Assembly (NCBI RefSeq): GCF_048553715.1
Contig: NZ_JBLZNC010000003.1
Span: 1 to 64,000, forward strand
Direction of reading: 5' to 3'
DNA from: Sagittula sp048553715
GTDB taxonomy: Bacteria > Pseudomonadota > Alphaproteobacteria > Rhodobacterales > Rhodobacteraceae
Length of the DNA stretch: 64,000 nucleotides
Shown: in pieces, positions 46,969 to 57,602 of the stretch
Layout of the letters: every line of letters begins with the position of its first letter
Position numbering within the stretch: the first letter of the stretch is position 1
Translations under genes and position numbers: made by a program
Notes under the pieces: model-generated
Database searches by the model: none
What the model was told of the DNA's origin: nothing
The model's input: only the letters and a program-made list of their open reading frames with translations

Positions 46969-47921
46969 GGGCGGTCCTGCACGGTGGTGTGGGCAAACCG
47001 ATGGGCGATCACCTGACCTTTGCGGGTGAGCGTGGCCTCTCCCAGATAGTCTCCGGGTGGCCAGCCCGCGTCAGGGGCGCGGCGGCCTGCGGCCCGCATC
47101 GTGCTGACTTGCGGGGTTTTCAGGATGATGGTGCGGTGAAAGACTTCTCCCTCCGGGCCATGCGCCTCAAGAGTTAACAGATCGCCATGTTGGGCGTGGG
47201 CGGCATGGGCGTAGATGACCAGCGGTGCGCTTGTGGGACTGACGGCCACGCGGGCGGATCCGCTGGTAACGGCCTCCAGATCCGGCAGGCGGTCTGAAAA
47301 GCCCGCCGTGATCAGGCCGGTGTCAGTATAGGGCAGGGGCGTGGCCCAAAGGCTGTCGCCCGTTTCGCCGCATGCAGCGCTGTCGGGGGCGAACGGGTCC
47401 ACCACTCGTCCGTTGTGCAGCAGACCAAGATGCAGATGGGGGTGGTTGGTCTGGCCGGACAGGCCGACCCCGCCCAGTTGATCGCCCGTTTGCACCCTGT
47501 CGCCGACAGCAACGGCAATCGAGCCTTCAGCGAGGTGGCAATAGACCGTCTGCCAGCCGTCGCCGTGATCGACCACCACGGCATTGCCGCAGGCGTTTTG
47601 CGGCGTCACCCCGGCCATGGTCCGGTCGTCCACCATGCCGTCGCGGGTGCGCAAGACCTGTCCTGCCGCAGCCGCACGCACCGGCGTGCCCAACGCGTCA
47701 AACGACAGCAAGGCAATGTCGGTGCCTTTGTGACCGTCGCGACTGTTGATGCCACAGGTGAAATCGCGCTGCTGGTTGGGGCGTGGGTCGTGATCGACGT
47801 AATCCTCGATAAAGCAGGTCTGGCCCATAGTGCAGTCGACGGGAAAGGTCAGCATCGGTTGCGCCAGCACGGGCGAGGGCCAGAGCAGGGTGGCAATCGA
47901 CAGGTTACGTAGGAAAATCAT
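46965..47921 (-). CDS. M23-family (LytM) metallo-endopeptidase, secreted
   Basis: The 318-residue protein has a short signal peptide (LSIATLLWPSPVLAQ). The LytM/M23 domain shows GHKGTDIAL (HxxxD zinc ligands), GWQTVYCHL and NHPHLHLGLL (HxH), all core catalytic features, so it is probably active on peptidoglycan cross-links. Extra cysteines (DCTMGQTC; FTCGINS) suggest disulfides. A C-terminal beta domain of ~120 residues has no recognised name. It faces the MotB-like gene; both envelope genes may act on the same cell-wall layer. Confidence 0.9.
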   Translation of the reverse strand: MIFLRNLSIATLLWPSPVLAQPMLTFPVDCTMGQTCFIEDYVDHDPRPNQQRDFTCGINSRDGHKGTDIALLSFDALGTPVRAAAAGQVLRTRDGMVDDRTMAGVTPQNACGNAVVVDHGDGWQTVYCHLAEGSIAVAVGDRVQTGDQLGGVGLSGQTNHPHLHLGLLHNGRVVDPFAPDSAACGETGDSLWATPLPYTDTGLITAGFSDRLPDLEAVTSGSARVAVSPTSAPLVIYAHAAHAQHGDLLTLEAHGPEGEVFHRTIILKTPQVSTMRAAGRRAPDAGWPPGDYLGEATLTRKGQVIAHRFAHTTVQDRP

Positions 47922-47933
47922 GGCGGGGATATG

Positions 47934-47959
47934 AAAAGGGGCGCCCCGAAGGACGCCCC
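47934..47959 (-). terminator. Terminator of clpA
   Basis: GGGGCG/CGCCCC (47954-47959 with 47938-47943) forms a short GC stem on the minus strand, followed by TTTTCAT, directly after the clpA stop and just ahead of the M23 gene. Confidence 0.6.
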
Positions 47960-47966
47960 GATCACT

Positions 47967-50300
47967 TTAGTCTGCCGTCAGCAGCGGTGGCTTTTTCGAA
48001 TCCAGTCGCGGGTTTTCCGGCCCGTTCAGATCCAGCACCAATTCGCCATCCTTGACCGACACTTTGACAATGCCGCCTTTGGTCAGCTTGCCGAACAAAA
48101 GCTCCTCTGCCAGCGGCTTTTTGATGTGTTCCTGAATGACGCGTCCCAGCGGGCGGGCCCCCATTTTGTCGTCGTAGCCACGTTCAGCAAGCCACTCCGC
48201 AGCAGGGCGGGTCAGCTCGATGGTCACGTTGCGATCCAGAAGCTGCGCTTCGAGCTGCAGAACGAACTTCTCGACAACCTGCAGGATCGTATCGCGCGGC
48301 AGCGGCTGGAAGCTGATGACCGCATCCAGACGGTTGCGGAATTCCGGCGTGAAGGTCCGCTCGATGGCGGCGGTGTCTTCACCCTCGCGACGGTCGCGGC
48401 CGAAGCCGATGGCCGCCTTGGCCATGTCCGCCGCGCCGGCGTTCGAGGTCATGATCAGGATCACATTGCGGAAGTCCACAGTACGTCCGTTGTGATCGGT
48501 CAGCGTGCCGTGGTCCATGACCTGCAACAGGATGTTGTAGACATCCGGGTGCGCCTTCTCGATCTCGTCGAGCAGCAGGACGCAATGCGGGTGCTGGTCC
48601 ACACCGTCGGTCAACTGGCCACCCTGATCAAAGCCGACATAGCCCGGAGGCGCGCCGATCAGGCGGGAAACGGCGTGCTTCTCCATGTACTCAGACATGT
48701 CGAAACGCAGCAGTTCCACGCCCAGTTGATCCGCCAGTTGTTTGGCCACTTCGGTTTTGCCGACGCCGGTCGGGCCCGCAAAGAGGTAGTTGCCAATCGG
48801 CTTCTCGGGTTCGCGCAGACCGGCGCGGGCCAGCTTGATCGCCGAGGACAGCGCCACGATGGCATTGTCCTGACCAAAGACCACGCGCTTCAGCGAGGTT
48901 TCGAGATCTTTCAGCACCTCGGCGTCATCCTTGGAGACGTTTTTCGGAGGAATGCGCGCGATCTTGGCGACCACATCCTCGATCTCCTTGGTGCCGATGG
49001 ATTTGCGGCGTTTGGACTGGGCGACCAGATGCTGGGCTGCACCTGCCTCGTCGATGACGTCGATGGCCTTATCCGGCAGCTTGCGGTCGTTGATATACCG
49101 CGCCGACAGTTCCACAGCGGTTTTGATCGCGTCGTTGGTGTATTTGATCGCGTGATGTTCCTCGAAGTAGGGTTTCAGCCCTTTCAGGATCTTCACGGTA
49201 TCTTCCACCGAGGGTTCGTTGACGTCGATTTTTTGGAACCGGCGCGACAGGGCGCGGTCCTTTTCGAAATGCTGGCGGAACTCTTTATATGTGGTCGAGC
49301 CCATGGTGCGCAGCTTGCCGCCCTGCAGTGCAGGTTTCAGCAGGTTGGACGCATCCATCGCGCCGCCGGATGTGGCACCGGCACCGATAACGGTGTGGAT
49401 CTCGTCGATGAACAGCACCGCATCGGGATGTTCCTCAAGCTCGGTCACGACCGCCTTCAGGCGTTCCTCGAAATCGCCGCGGTAACGGGTGCCTGCAAGC
49501 AGAGCGCCCATGTCCAGCGAGTAGATCGTGGTTTCCGCAAGCACCTCAGGGACTTCACCGGAAATAATTTTGCGGGCCAGCCCTTCGGCGATGGCGGTTT
49601 TGCCCACACCGGGATCACCGACCAGAAGCGGGTTGTTCTTGCGGCGGCGGCACAGCACCTGAATGCAGCGCTCAACCTCGTGGGCGCGTCCGATCAACGG
49701 GTCAATGTCGCCCTCATCGGCCTTTACGTTCAAATCGACGCAATATTTCGCCAGCGCGGATTCTTTATCCTGCGCGGTGCTTTGGCTGGTGCTTTCAGAG
49801 GACTGCTGATCCTCTTCCTCGGTCGCGCCTTGGATCGGGCGGGCCTCGCCAAAGGCGGGGTTCTTTGCCACGCCATGGGCGATGAAATTCACCGCGTCGT
49901 AGCGCGTCATGTCCTGCTCCTGCAGGAAATAGGCGGCATTCGATTCACGTTCGGCAAAAATAGCCACCAGAACGTTGGCGCCGGTGACCTCTGTGCGGCC
50001 AGAGGACTGCACATGGATGGCCGCGCGCTGGATCACGCGCTGGAACGCGGCGGTGGGCACCGCTTCGGACCCTTCGATGTCGGTGACGAGATTGGACAGG
50101 TCCTCGTCGATGAATTCCACCAATGTGGTGCGCAACTCTTCGGTATCGACGGAACATGCCTTCATCACGCGGGAGGCGTCCGGCTCGTCGATAAGCGCAA
50201 GCAGCAGGTGCTCAAGCGTTGCAAATTCATGGCTGCGCGAATTTGCCAAAGCCAACGCAGAGTGAATGGCCTGCTCAAGGGTGTTCGAGAATGAAGGCAC
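47967..50300 (-). CDS. clpA: ATP-dependent Clp protease ATP-binding subunit ClpA
   Basis: ClpA unfolds substrates and passes them to ClpP. The 777-residue protein has a double Clp N-repeat (1-145), the first AAA+ module with Walker A GDPGVGKTAIAEGLA and VLFIDEIHTVIGAG, and a second AAA+ module with GPTGVGKTEVAKQLA and LLLDEIEKAHPDV. The IGF loop that docks on ClpP is visible in KAAIGFGRD. There is no ClpB-type middle coiled coil. The start is GTG 50300 with AGAGGAG 7 bases ahead. clpS is not in this window. Confidence 0.96.
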   Translation of the reverse strand: MPSFSNTLEQAIHSALALANSRSHEFATLEHLLLALIDEPDASRVMKACSVDTEELRTTLVEFIDEDLSNLVTDIEGSEAVPTAAFQRVIQRAAIHVQSSGRTEVTGANVLVAIFAERESNAAYFLQEQDMTRYDAVNFIAHGVAKNPAFGEARPIQGATEEEDQQSSESTSQSTAQDKESALAKYCVDLNVKADEGDIDPLIGRAHEVERCIQVLCRRRKNNPLLVGDPGVGKTAIAEGLARKIISGEVPEVLAETTIYSLDMGALLAGTRYRGDFEERLKAVVTELEEHPDAVLFIDEIHTVIGAGATSGGAMDASNLLKPALQGGKLRTMGSTTYKEFRQHFEKDRALSRRFQKIDVNEPSVEDTVKILKGLKPYFEEHHAIKYTNDAIKTAVELSARYINDRKLPDKAIDVIDEAGAAQHLVAQSKRRKSIGTKEIEDVVAKIARIPPKNVSKDDAEVLKDLETSLKRVVFGQDNAIVALSSAIKLARAGLREPEKPIGNYLFAGPTGVGKTEVAKQLADQLGVELLRFDMSEYMEKHAVSRLIGAPPGYVGFDQGGQLTDGVDQHPHCVLLLDEIEKAHPDVYNILLQVMDHGTLTDHNGRTVDFRNVILIMTSNAGAADMAKAAIGFGRDRREGEDTAAIERTFTPEFRNRLDAVISFQPLPRDTILQVVEKFVLQLEAQLLDRNVTIELTRPAAEWLAERGYDDKMGARPLGRVIQEHIKKPLAEELLFGKLTKGGIVKVSVKDGELVLDLNGPENPRLDSKKPPLLTAD

Positions 50301-50491
50301 TGTGTGCTCCTCTTGTCTGCGCTGTCCATCAGGATCAGCATTGCCCCGTTAGGTTAAAGTTTGGTCGATTAATCCGCGGCTTCAAGTTTTTTCTTTTCAC
50401 AGCCATGTCACATTCGGCCAAACGCCAGTCCCGTGCCAGTCGCTTCATCATCCAGCGCGGCCCGGATCGGGCAGCGCGGGACAGGGCCGTT

Positions 50492-51253
50492 TCAAAAGCG
50501 GTCCTTGCGGGCGCGAATCTCGGTGAAGACATCAAGATCCGAGGCATCTTGCATGCCCAACGCGGCTTTGACCGCCGGTTGGGAGGCACGCAAAAAGGGA
50601 TTGGTTTCAAGTTCTAATGAAAGCGGCACCTGCGCGGTGGGTTTCCCTTCGGCGCGGGCCGCAGCGATCTGTTCTGTCCTAGAGATAAGGTCTGCGTTCT
50701 GCGGTTCAATAGTGCGGGCAAAGGCGGCGTTCGATGTCGTGTATTCGTGCCCCGAACAGACGATGGTGTCGGGGGGCAGGGCGGCCAGACGTTGCAGGCT
50801 GTCCCACATCTGCGCGGGCGTGCCTTCGAAGATGCGCCCGCACCCCAGCGCCATAAGGCTGTCGGCGGTAAAGACATAGCCGCCTTCGGGGTAGTGGAAC
50901 GCAATATGCCCAAGGGTATGACCGCCCACATCGATCACCTCGACACGGCCTGCGCCGGTGCCGCCGGCGAAACCCGGCTCCAGAGCGTGATCCAGAGGTG
51001 GCAGTTTGTCGCGCTCGGACGCGGGGCCCATGACCTTGCACCCGTAGCGCGCGACCAGTTCGGCCACGCCGCCCACGTGATCGTGGTGGTGGTGCGTCAG
51101 CATGATGACCGACGGATGCCAGTTGCGCGCCTCCAGCGCGGCGATCAGCGGCGCGGCTTCGGGGGCGTCGATCACGGCCACCCCGTCGGGGCCATTCACG
51201 AGGTAGGCGTAATTGTCGCTGAGGCAGGGGACGGTAACAACGTCCAGAGGCAT
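50492..51253 (-). CDS. gloB: Hydroxyacylglutathione hydrolase (glyoxalase II)
   Basis: This enzyme hydrolyses S-lactoylglutathione to lactate and glutathione in methylglyoxal detoxification. In this 253-residue protein the metallo-beta-lactamase motif THHHHDH (53-59) is present, then GHTLGHIAFH and FTADSLMALGCGRIFEGTP, the glyoxalase II-specific block. The C-terminal helical domain with GHEYTTSNAAFA and NPFLRA binds glutathione. The start is ATG 51253, giving the standard length. It is divergent from the methyltransferase gene. Confidence 0.94.
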   Translation of the reverse strand: MPLDVVTVPCLSDNYAYLVNGPDGVAVIDAPEAAPLIAALEARNWHPSVIMLTHHHHDHVGGVAELVARYGCKVMGPASERDKLPPLDHALEPGFAGGTGAGRVEVIDVGGHTLGHIAFHYPEGGYVFTADSLMALGCGRIFEGTPAQMWDSLQRLAALPPDTIVCSGHEYTTSNAAFARTIEPQNADLISRTEQIAAARAEGKPTAQVPLSLELETNPFLRASQPAVKAALGMQDASDLDVFTEIRARKDRF

Positions 51254-51338
51254 GGTGTTTCCCCGTATGCTTGGTAAAGATAGCGTCAGCGTGACCGATC
51301 TTCGGGGGCGCTTCAACCGGAGTTCTTAGGGAGAGAGC

Positions 51339-52091
51339 ATGCACCTCGACGTTCAGGCGTTGCGCGATTTCTACTACCGCAGTGCGCTGGGGCGTGCGGC
51401 GCAAAAGATCGTGCGCGCAGAGGTGCTGCGCAGCTGGTCGGCGCAGGATGTGCAGGGCCAGACCGTTGTGGGCTATGGCTTTGCCGCGCCGCTGCTGCGG
51501 CCCTACCTGAAACAGGCGCGACGGGTAAGCGCGCTGATGCCCGCGCCGCAAGGGGTGATGCCCTGGCCTGCGGGTCTGCCGAATGTGTCTGTCTTGTGCG
51601 AGGAAACCCTGTGGCCGCTGGAAACCGGCCATGTGGACCGGCTTATCCTGATGCACGGGCTGGAGACGTCCGAGCGCCCCTCGGATCTGTTGGACGAGGC
51701 CTATCGGGTGCTGGGACCGGGCGGCAAGGCGCTGTTCGTGCTGCCGAATCGCTCGGGGCTGTGGGCGCGGGCGGATTGGACGCCCTTCGGCTACGGGCGA
51801 CCCTATTCGCTGGGCCAGCTCGAATCGCAGCTCAAGAAACATGATTTTATCCCCGAACGCGCTGTCAGCGTGTTGTATCAGCCGCCCTCGGGGCGACGGT
51901 TCTGGATGAAAACCGGTCCTTTGTGGGAAAAACTGGGGCGTATGGTGCCTGTGGCTGCGGGCGGCGTGATGATCGTCGAGGCGGCAAAGCGGTATCCGCC
52001 AACCCGCGCGGGGCTGGGCGAACAAAAGCGTGTCAGCAATCCTTTGGGCGTTCTGGCCCCGAAACCGGGTAAGGCTGTCGGCTCTGTGTGA
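51339..52091 (+). CDS. Class I SAM-dependent methyltransferase-like protein
   Basis: The 250-residue protein has a methyltransferase fold with a weak SAM-binding N-terminal part (TVVGYGFAAPLLRPYL) and the better conserved core LILMHGLETSERPSDLLDEA, YRVLGPGGKALFVLPNRSGLW. The C-terminal WTPFGYGRPYSLGQLESQL is typical of an alphaproteobacterial family adjacent to gloB. The glycine-rich loop is degenerate, so activity is uncertain. GGGAGAGAG precedes the ATG. The substrate is unknown. Confidence 0.85.
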   Translation: MHLDVQALRDFYYRSALGRAAQKIVRAEVLRSWSAQDVQGQTVVGYGFAAPLLRPYLKQARRVSALMPAPQGVMPWPAGLPNVSVLCEETLWPLETGHVDRLILMHGLETSERPSDLLDEAYRVLGPGGKALFVLPNRSGLWARADWTPFGYGRPYSLGQLESQLKKHDFIPERAVSVLYQPPSGRRFWMKTGPLWEKLGRMVPVAAGGVMIVEAAKRYPPTRAGLGEQKRVSNPLGVLAPKPGKAVGSV

Positions 52092-52419
52092 CGCAAAATG
52101 CCGGCCAGCTGCATCAATTCGTCCCACCCCGGCCGTTGATCCGTCAAAAAACCTGTGAGGAATCGTCGCAAGAACGTGAAAAAATTGTTCTTTTATCGAC
52201 GTAAACTTGGGCGCTGGCGTCGCGAATTCAAGCAACCTTATGATATTATTAACTTTAGCCGGAAACGGCCCGAGTCCTAAGGATGTTGCGACGTGCGTGA
52301 GGCTCTGCTACATCCGCCACGATTTCCCTGCCTTGGCCAAAATCAGGGCTTTAAGATGCCTTCGGACGCCTCGCCATTCGGCGGGAGCGTGACGGGGGCC
52401 GAAAACCGGAAGGGTGGAC
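52092..52419 (+). promoter_or_regulatory. 328-base leader/promoter region of the atp operon
   Basis: No gene fits here. The middle is AT-rich (52176-52258), including TTATGATATTATTAAC, and would suit a promoter, but no -35/-10 pair with good spacing is clear. From about 52260 to the atpH start the sequence is GC-richer and could be a 150-base untranslated leader. Confidence 0.35.
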
Positions 52420-52977
52420 GTGTCTGACAGCTCGATTTCCTCCGGCATCGCCGAACGGTATGCCACCGCCGTTTTCGAGATCGTGAAGGAGAACAATAAT
52501 CTCCCGCGGCTCGAAACGAACCTTAATGACCTCAGCGCTGCCCTTAAGGACAGCGACGATCTGCGTGAACTGCTGGTGAACCCGGTTTACACGCGCGAGG
52601 AGCAGGCAGACGCCATCGGCGCTGTCGCAAAGGCCATGGGCCTGATCCCCGCGATGCAGAACGTGCTGGGCCTGATGGCGTCGAAGCGTCGCCTGTTTGT
52701 GGTGCCCGCGCTTGTCCGTCGCCTTGGTGAAATGCTCGCCGACGAAAAGGGCGAAGTCACCGCAGAGGTGCAGACAGCGCAGCCGCTGACCGACGAACAG
52801 TCGGCCAACCTTGCCAAGACCCTCAAGGAGAAGGTCGGCAAGGACGTAAAGATCAATGCCACCGTCGATGAAAGCCTCATCGGTGGTCTTATCGTCAAGG
52901 TGGGCTCCAAGATGATCGACACGTCGGTCCGCTCGAAGCTCAACTCCCTTCAGAATGCAATGAAAGAGGTCGGATAA
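52420..52977 (+). CDS. atpH: F1F0 ATP synthase delta subunit
   Basis: The delta subunit links the F1 alpha3beta3 head to the peripheral stalk. It has 185 residues: SSISSGIAERYATAVFEIVK at the N-terminus, the helical bundle with NVLGLMASKRRLFVVPAL, and the C-terminal VDESLIGGLIVKVGSKMIDTS signature. It starts with GTG 52420, AAGGG ahead; GTG 52414 two codons earlier is also possible. It heads the atpHAGDC cluster and ends immediately before the atpA ATG with no gap. Confidence 0.94.
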   Translation: MSDSSISSGIAERYATAVFEIVKENNNLPRLETNLNDLSAALKDSDDLRELLVNPVYTREEQADAIGAVAKAMGLIPAMQNVLGLMASKRRLFVVPALVRRLGEMLADEKGEVTAEVQTAQPLTDEQSANLAKTLKEKVGKDVKINATVDESLIGGLIVKVGSKMIDTSVRSKLNSLQNAMKEVG

Positions 52978-54516
52978 ATGGGTATCCAAGCAGCAGAGAT
53001 TTCTGCGATCCTAAAGGACCAGATCAAGAACTTCGGGCAAGATGCCGAAGTCGCCGAAGTGGGTCGCGTGCTGAGCGTTGGGGACGGTATTGCCCGTGTC
53101 CACGGCCTCGACAGCATTCAGGCCGGCGAGATGGTCGAATTCCCCGGTGGCATCATGGGCATGGCGCTGAACCTCGAAACCGACAACGTCGGTATCGTGA
53201 TCTTCGGCTCCGACCGTGACATCAAGGAAGGCGACACCGTCAAGCGCACCAACTCCATCGTGGACGTGCCCGCGGGCAACGGCCTGCTGGGTCGCGTTGT
53301 CGACGGTCTGGGCAACCCGCTGGACGGCAAGGGCCCGATCTCCTTCGAAGAGCGCCGCATCGCCGACGTCAAAGCGCCGGGCATCATCCCGCGTAAATCC
53401 GTGCACGAGCCCATGGCGACCGGCCTCAAGGCCGTTGACGCGATGATCCCGATCGGCCGTGGCCAGCGCGAGCTGATCATCGGTGACCGTCAGACCGGTA
53501 AAACCGCCGTTGCTCTGGACGCGATCCTCAACCAGAAGTCCTACAACGACGCCGCCAAGTCCGACGACGAGAAGCTGTACTGCATCTACGTCGCCGTTGG
53601 TCAGAAGCGTTCGACCGTTGCCCAGCTGGTGAAGAAGCTCGAAGAAACCGGTGCGATCGACTACTCGATCGTGGTGGCCGCAACCGCGTCCGACCCGGCA
53701 CCGATGCAGTTCCTCGCGCCCTACGCCGCGACCGCAATGGCCGAGTACTTCCGCGACAACGGCAAGCACGCCCTGATCATCTATGATGACCTGTCCAAAC
53801 AGGCCGTGTCCTACCGTCAGATGTCCCTGCTGCTGCGCCGCCCGCCGGGCCGCGAAGCTTACCCGGGCGACGTTTTCTACCTCCACTCGCGTCTGCTGGA
53901 GCGTTCGGCGAAGCTGAACGAAGACAACGGCTCGGGCTCGCTGACCGCTCTGCCGATCATCGAAACCCAGGGCGGCGACGTGTCCGCGTTTATTCCGACC
54001 AACGTGATCTCGATCACCGACGGTCAGATCTTCCTGGAAACCGAACTGTTCTATCAGGGCATCCGCCCCGCTGTGAACACCGGTCTGTCCGTGTCTCGTG
54101 TGGGCTCCTCCGCTCAGACCGACGCCATGTCCTCCGTGGCCGGCCCGGTTAAGCTGTCGCTCGCCCAGTACCGCGAAATGGCCGCCTTTGCGCAGTTCGG
54201 CTCCGACCTCGACGCCGCGACGCAGCAGCTGCTGAACCGTGGTGCGCGCCTGACCGAGCTGATGAAGCAGCCGCAGTATTCGCCGCTGACCAACGCGGAA
54301 ATCGTCTGCGTGATCTTCGCCGGCACCAACGGCTACCTCGACAAGATCGCCGTGTCCGACGTGGGCCGCTACGAAAAAGGCCTGCTGCAGTTCCTGCGTT
54401 CGCAGAAAGCTGACTTCCTGAACTGGATCGAAACAGAAGATCCCAAGTTCAAGAAGGGCGAGCCGGTTGAGAAAATGAAAGCGGTTCTTGACGAATACGC
54501 AGCGGACTTCTCGTAA
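52978..54516 (+). CDS. atpA: F1F0 ATP synthase alpha subunit
   Basis: This is the non-catalytic nucleotide-binding subunit of F1, 512 residues. Walker A is GDRQTGKTA (169-177), Walker B lies in HALIIYDDLSKQA, and the alpha-specific LLRRPPGREAYPGDVFYLHS and GLSVSRVGSSAQ (arginine finger) are present. It is full length with no insertions. It directly abuts atpH, and atpG follows after 12 bases. Confidence 0.98.
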   Translation: MGIQAAEISAILKDQIKNFGQDAEVAEVGRVLSVGDGIARVHGLDSIQAGEMVEFPGGIMGMALNLETDNVGIVIFGSDRDIKEGDTVKRTNSIVDVPAGNGLLGRVVDGLGNPLDGKGPISFEERRIADVKAPGIIPRKSVHEPMATGLKAVDAMIPIGRGQRELIIGDRQTGKTAVALDAILNQKSYNDAAKSDDEKLYCIYVAVGQKRSTVAQLVKKLEETGAIDYSIVVAATASDPAPMQFLAPYAATAMAEYFRDNGKHALIIYDDLSKQAVSYRQMSLLLRRPPGREAYPGDVFYLHSRLLERSAKLNEDNGSGSLTALPIIETQGGDVSAFIPTNVISITDGQIFLETELFYQGIRPAVNTGLSVSRVGSSAQTDAMSSVAGPVKLSLAQYREMAAFAQFGSDLDAATQQLLNRGARLTELMKQPQYSPLTNAEIVCVIFAGTNGYLDKIAVSDVGRYEKGLLQFLRSQKADFLNWIETEDPKFKKGEPVEKMKAVLDEYAADFS

Positions 54517-54528
54517 GAGGATCATCCG

Positions 54529-55413
54529 ATGCCCAATCTTAAGGATCTCAAAAACAGGATCGCGTCGGTCAAATCGACCCGCAAGATCACCAAGGCCATG
54601 CAGATGGTCGCGGCTGCAAAACTGCGCCGCGCCCAGGATGCGGCCGAAGCGTCCCGCCCCTACGCGGAACGCTTCAACGCGGTGATGGCGTCCCTGGCCG
54701 CTTCTGTCGGCGACAGCGACACGGCCCCCCGCCTTCTGGCGGGGACCGGCAAAGACGACGTACATCTGCTGGTGGTCATGACCGCCGAACGCGGTCTGTG
54801 CGGCGGCTTCAACACAAACATCGTCAAGCTGGCCAAAGCCAAGATTGTCGAACTGAAGGCCGCGGGTAAAACCGTGAAGATCCTGACGGTCGGCAAGAAA
54901 GGTCGCGAGCAGCTCAAGCGGGAATACAGCGACCTCTTCGTGGGTCATGTGGACCTGTCCGAGGTCAAACGCCTCGGCTACGGCGACGCACAGGGCATTG
55001 CCCGTGATGTGCTGGCCCGTTTTGACGGCGGTGAGTTCGACGTGGCGACGATCTTCTTTGCCAAGTTCAACTCGGTGATTTCGCAGGATCCGACGGCCCT
55101 TCAGGTCATCCCGGCGTCCTACGAAACCGCTGAGGAGACCGCGGCGGACGGCGCGTCCACCCTGTACGACTACGAGCCCGACGAAGAGGCGATCCTGGCT
55201 GACCTGCTCCCGCGTGGGGTGGCAACGCAGATCTTCTCGGCGTTGCTCGAAAATGCGGCCTCTGAACAGGGTGCCCGTATGTCGGCAATGGACAACGCGA
55301 CCCGCAACGCGGGCGAGATGATCGACCAACTGACGATCGAGTATAACCGCTCGCGTCAGGCCGTCATCACCAACGAACTGATCGAAATTATTTCGGGCGC
55401 CGAGGCGCTCTAA
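54529..55413 (+). CDS. atpG: F1F0 ATP synthase gamma subunit
   Basis: The central rotor shaft of F1 has 294 residues. The N-terminal helix reads LKDLKNRIASVKSTRKITKA with MQMVAAAKLRRAQ, and the C-terminal helix reads MSAMDNATRNAGEMIDQLTI, ending in NRSRQAVITNELIEI. Both form the coiled-coil axle. TAERGLCGGFNTNI is typical. It lies between atpA and atpD with short gaps. Confidence 0.97.
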   Translation: MPNLKDLKNRIASVKSTRKITKAMQMVAAAKLRRAQDAAEASRPYAERFNAVMASLAASVGDSDTAPRLLAGTGKDDVHLLVVMTAERGLCGGFNTNIVKLAKAKIVELKAAGKTVKILTVGKKGREQLKREYSDLFVGHVDLSEVKRLGYGDAQGIARDVLARFDGGEFDVATIFFAKFNSVISQDPTALQVIPASYETAEETAADGASTLYDYEPDEEAILADLLPRGVATQIFSALLENAASEQGARMSAMDNATRNAGEMIDQLTIEYNRSRQAVITNELIEIISGAEAL

Positions 55414-55432
55414 GGAACCCGGAGAGAAACCA

Positions 55433-56854
<1,422 letters not shown>

Positions 56855-56867
56855 TCCGAACGGGTGA

Positions 56868-56933
56868 GGCGGGATGTAATCCCGCCCTACCTGCCGGTTC
56901 ACCATCCTGGGTAGGGTGGGGTTTCACCCCACC
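56868..56933. repeat. Inverted pair of REP-like palindromes between atpD and atpC
   Basis: Two hairpin units face each other. The first is GGCGGGAT-GTA-ATCCCGCC (56868-56886) ending in CTAC; the second is GTAGGGTGGGG-TTTC-ACCCCACC (56911-56933). On opposite strands both read GTAGGG(C/T)GGG followed by a palindrome with a 3-base loop, 20 bases apart. This matches the head-to-head layout of REP/BIME elements. No T-run follows, so they are not ordinary terminators. Confidence 0.65.
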
Positions 56934-56956
56934 GTCTCCCGACAAAGGAGTTTCAC

Positions 56957-57391
56957 ATGGCAGACACGATGCAATTCGACCTCGTCTCGCCGGAGCGCAA
57001 GCTCCTGTCGGCGCAGGCTAAGTCGGTTCAGATTCCCGGTTCCGAAGGCGATCTGACCGCCATGCCGAACCACGCTGCAACCATCACCACCCTGCGTCCC
57101 GGTGTGCTGACCGTCGAAACCGACAAAGGCACCGAGAAATTCGTGGTCACCGGCGGTTTTGCTGAAATCGGCGAAAGCATCTCTGTGCTTGCCGAAAAGG
57201 CGCTTCCGGCGGCAGACGTGGATCAGACCACCTACGAGGCCCTGGTTGACGAGGCGCATGCCGCCTACGAGCAGACCAAGGTGACCTTCGAGAACGAGCC
57301 CGGCCCCGTGGACGATGCAGCCAAGCTGCTGCAGGACATGGTCGCGGTTGGCACGCATATCGGTCTTGACCCCAAGCAGCCCGCTCTCTGA
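56957..57391 (+). CDS. atpC: F1F0 ATP synthase epsilon subunit
   Basis: The epsilon subunit sits at the rotor foot and can inhibit ATP hydrolysis. It has 144 residues: MQFDLVSPERKLLSAQAKSV and PGSEGDLTAMPNHAATITTL are the beta-sandwich signature. FVVTGGFAEIGESISVLAE follows, then a short C-terminal helical part. AAAGGAG lies 7 bases before the ATG. It is the last gene of the cluster, followed by a strong terminator. Confidence 0.96.
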   Translation: MADTMQFDLVSPERKLLSAQAKSVQIPGSEGDLTAMPNHAATITTLRPGVLTVETDKGTEKFVVTGGFAEIGESISVLAEKALPAADVDQTTYEALVDEAHAAYEQTKVTFENEPGPVDDAAKLLQDMVAVGTHIGLDPKQPAL

Positions 57392-57413
57392 GCTTTGCCG
57401 CTTTGACAGATCG

Positions 57414-57444
57414 AAAAACCCCGTCGTCCTCGGCGGGGTTTTTT
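57414..57444 (+). terminator. Terminator of the atp operon
   Basis: AAAAACCCCGTCG (57414-57426) pairs with CGGCGGGGTTTTT (57431-57443) with one G-U pair and a TCCT tetraloop, ending in six T residues, 23 bases after the atpC stop. Confidence 0.93.
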
Positions 57445-57602
57445 GCTTTTGCGCCCTATATTGTGCCAAAATACACGCGGCTGCGGCGTCCCGGCGCCGA
57501 TCGTGTGAAACATTCACGAAACCATCTTGCACCGTCGTTCACAGTGCGTAGATCAGCCCTGACAGCCCTTTTTCCCCACCAGCCCCCGGAGGAGCCCTGA
57601 CC

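Noticed and set aside
47931..50294. 787-codon plus-strand frame antisense to clpA
   Set aside because: ClpA on the minus strand is complete with both AAA+ modules. The plus-strand frame has no start site or recognisable domain.
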